Of a stretch of 64,000 bases of DNA, positions 62,395 to 64,000 are shown piece by piece. Below the pieces are notes generated by a model. The model saw only the letters and a program-made list of their open reading frames with translations, had not been told where the DNA came from and did no database searches. The stretch's first letter is position 1. Each line of letters starts with the position of its first letter. The DNA is from Phallusia mammillata (Eukaryota; Chordata; Ascidiacea; Phlebobranchia; Ascidiidae), in NCBI GenBank assembly GCA_003260075.1, contig QLIY01000413.1:62001-126000 (forward strand), given 5' to 3'. A program made the translations under genes and the position numbers.

Positions 62395-62983
62395 CAGTGA
62401 GAAAATCGGCGACAGCCAAAGAGAACTTCATCTTGTTGAAACTTTGACGGAGCGCGGGTTTCTTTAACACCACCATTACAAGTACGTTGCCGAACACACA
62501 GGCCAGACCAAGCAGGACGACGAAAAATACGAAAAATCCCACTCCTGTCTTGCTGCATTCTGCGCATGCGCACAGTGGTGTGTTTGCGCATGCGCTGTAA
62601 GCCTTATTGGGGCAAAAGGCGCGAAAACCACACAATTTTGAAGTTGTGAAATTTCTGAACCGATACAGTATAGTTTTGTTAAAAGTGCTGTTGAATCCTC
62701 CAGAAAAGTTAATTCCTTCAGAAAAGTTGAATCCCTTAGTTAAACTGCTTGTTGTGTTGATTTCAAAGCTCGTATTGTTGACTTGGCCTGATATATTGGT
62801 TGAAACGTTTCGAGTGCTGATGTTACTTAATGTTTCTGCGTTAAACTCCAGTATTGGCAAGTTATCGTAGCCGACTCCAGCTGGCCACTGATTTGAATCA
62901 TCCTGGTAATAGTAGAATAGTTCTCTAACCGCCATTACGTAATAATAACTTGTTACGCTGAGAAAAGTTTGAAGCGCTTCCAT
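62395..62983 (-). CDS. V exon V1, long type, with shifted start
   Basis: 589 nt from ATG at 62983 to a phase-1 donor (G|GTTAGT). The relative V6 starts at an ATG that corresponds here to 62996. From that ATG the frame (MALPNGSASNFS) soon closes, because a small deletion shifts it against the rest. Starting at 62983 restores the frame with a different N terminus (MEALQTFLSVTS). The ectodomain has an extra repeat (GFNFSEGINFSGGFNST). The cysteine module reads CGFRAFC, replacing the otherwise fixed Pro. TM1 GNVLVMVV and LAVADFLTG are intact. No C set lies between it and V2. Confidence 0.65.
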
Positions 62984-62996
62984 TTGGTAAAGCCAT

Positions 62997-63720
62997 TATG
63001 TTTTCAAAGATAATTTAACTTTACAGTCATTGTTATTCACACACAGTAAAATGTATTTTTCAGACTTAAAACCTAACCTTCCCCACTAAATTTTGTATAC
63101 ATAGCTAACTAATTGCGTGCATACATTTAATGCAGTTGTTTGTATATATAACTATAGTTCAAAACAGCTTTACCCGCCTACGGTAAAGAAGACATACGAG
63201 TTGACTGATGCTTGCCACCACTCACTGCAAGCTGCGATGTTTTTGCGAGCTTTGTTTTTTTATGTTACAACTGGAGGCGACGTTATATTTTTTTTATCGG
63301 TCGGTCGTCACATGTTGAGGCGGGGAGGGGCCTCTACAATTATAAAAAAAACATAATAACTAAGCATACCAACTTTTATATTTTTCCTATTAAATTTACC
63401 ATTGATTAAGTGCCTTTGTTCCATAGTTGTTAATGTTACCGTTGAAAACCTAAACCTAACTTTCGCTTCACAAGATCATTTAAAAACTACAGTCATTGTT
63501 ATTCACACACAGTATTATGTTTAACTATCTAAATGTCTTTTATGAGTCAATTGCTGTAATCCGCATATATTTAATATTCCTTAATAATTACCACAATCGA
63601 TGTAGCTTAACCGTTTTTGACAACACAAGATTTTGTAAAGTTACAAACTTGGGCAATACTTGATTATTACATAACAGACGTTTCTCGAACATGCTTTATC
63701 CTGCGCACTATCATCACATC
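62997..63720. other. Upstream of V1, nothing recognised
   Basis: AT-rich spacer. The phrase ACAGTCATTGTTATTCACAC occurs twice (about 63.03 and 63.49 kb). No exon was recognised. Confidence 0.45.
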
Positions 63721-64000
63721 AAAGTAAAACAATTGTTGGTTCCGGTTTTATTATATAGCGCCGGTGAAAACAACGAGGACAAATATGCCTTAAAGTGGTT
63801 TATGTTACTCATTATGTCGTATGTAGTTTAAAGATGAGCAATCACTGAGTGCGGATGATGTTGTTATGATGCGGAAAAGTTAATATACAGAAAAACTCGA
63901 ATGCTCTGGCCACTAATTGTAGTGGGTGGAAAAACTGTTAGTACAATTGCAGGGCAAATAAAGTACAATGATTTGTCGATAAACTCGCATCAACTAATAA
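63721..64000. repeat. Block-flanking repeat, copy 2
   Basis: Counterpart of 49115-49366 in the same orientation, reaching the end of the window. It suggests that the duplicated receptor block, or another unit, continues to the right. Confidence 0.75.

Overview
The window looks like nuclear DNA of a metazoan. Coding genes have many short spliced exons, ARPC2 and MCM3 are animal-type, class A GPCRs and an SLC5 transporter are present, and many short hAT-type elements are scattered through. An invertebrate chordate (tunicate, Ciona-like) is my best guess. That is inferred from the gene set and compactness; I could not search for it.

Layout. The 3' end of MCM3 lies at 45-3398 (+). A minus-strand gene encoding a P2X7-type intracellular C-terminal domain (4419-5457) and a minus-strand TTF-type zinc-finger gene (5996-6975) follow. 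The TTF gene is head-to-head with intronless ARPC2 (7861-8763, +). Between 11 and 31 kb are two related orphan class A GPCR genes on the minus strand (A, 11171-16145; B, 27594-31068). They are separated by a repeat-rich gap with a decayed P-element-like (THAP9-type) transposase at 21.1-24.6 kb. A complete 13-exon SLC5 sodium/solute symporter occupies 32667-39615 (-). From 43.6 kb to the end is a tandem array of the same GPCR family, all on the minus strand.

The GPCR array is the main point of interest. Each receptor has one large first exon ('V': an N-glycan-rich variable ectodomain, a conserved cysteine module, TM1 and half of TM2), always ending in a phase-1 donor. A set of five small exons ('C set': 291, 149, 142, 103 and 148 nt) supplies TM3-TM7. 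There are nine complete or partial V exons but only three complete C sets plus one fragment. In two places extra V exons stand upstream with no C set of their own. This permits alternative first exons spliced onto a shared 7TM body, but does not prove it; repeated duplication with decay, or assembly collapse, could give the same picture.

Assembly caution. Six homopolymer G runs (10 to 83 nt) and one N fall at breaks. Two G runs interrupt coding exons whose frame is exactly restored by removing the excess. Others replace segments present in sister copies or sit at the edge of duplicated blocks. I read them as sequencing or assembly artefacts, so several apparently broken genes here may be intact in the animal.
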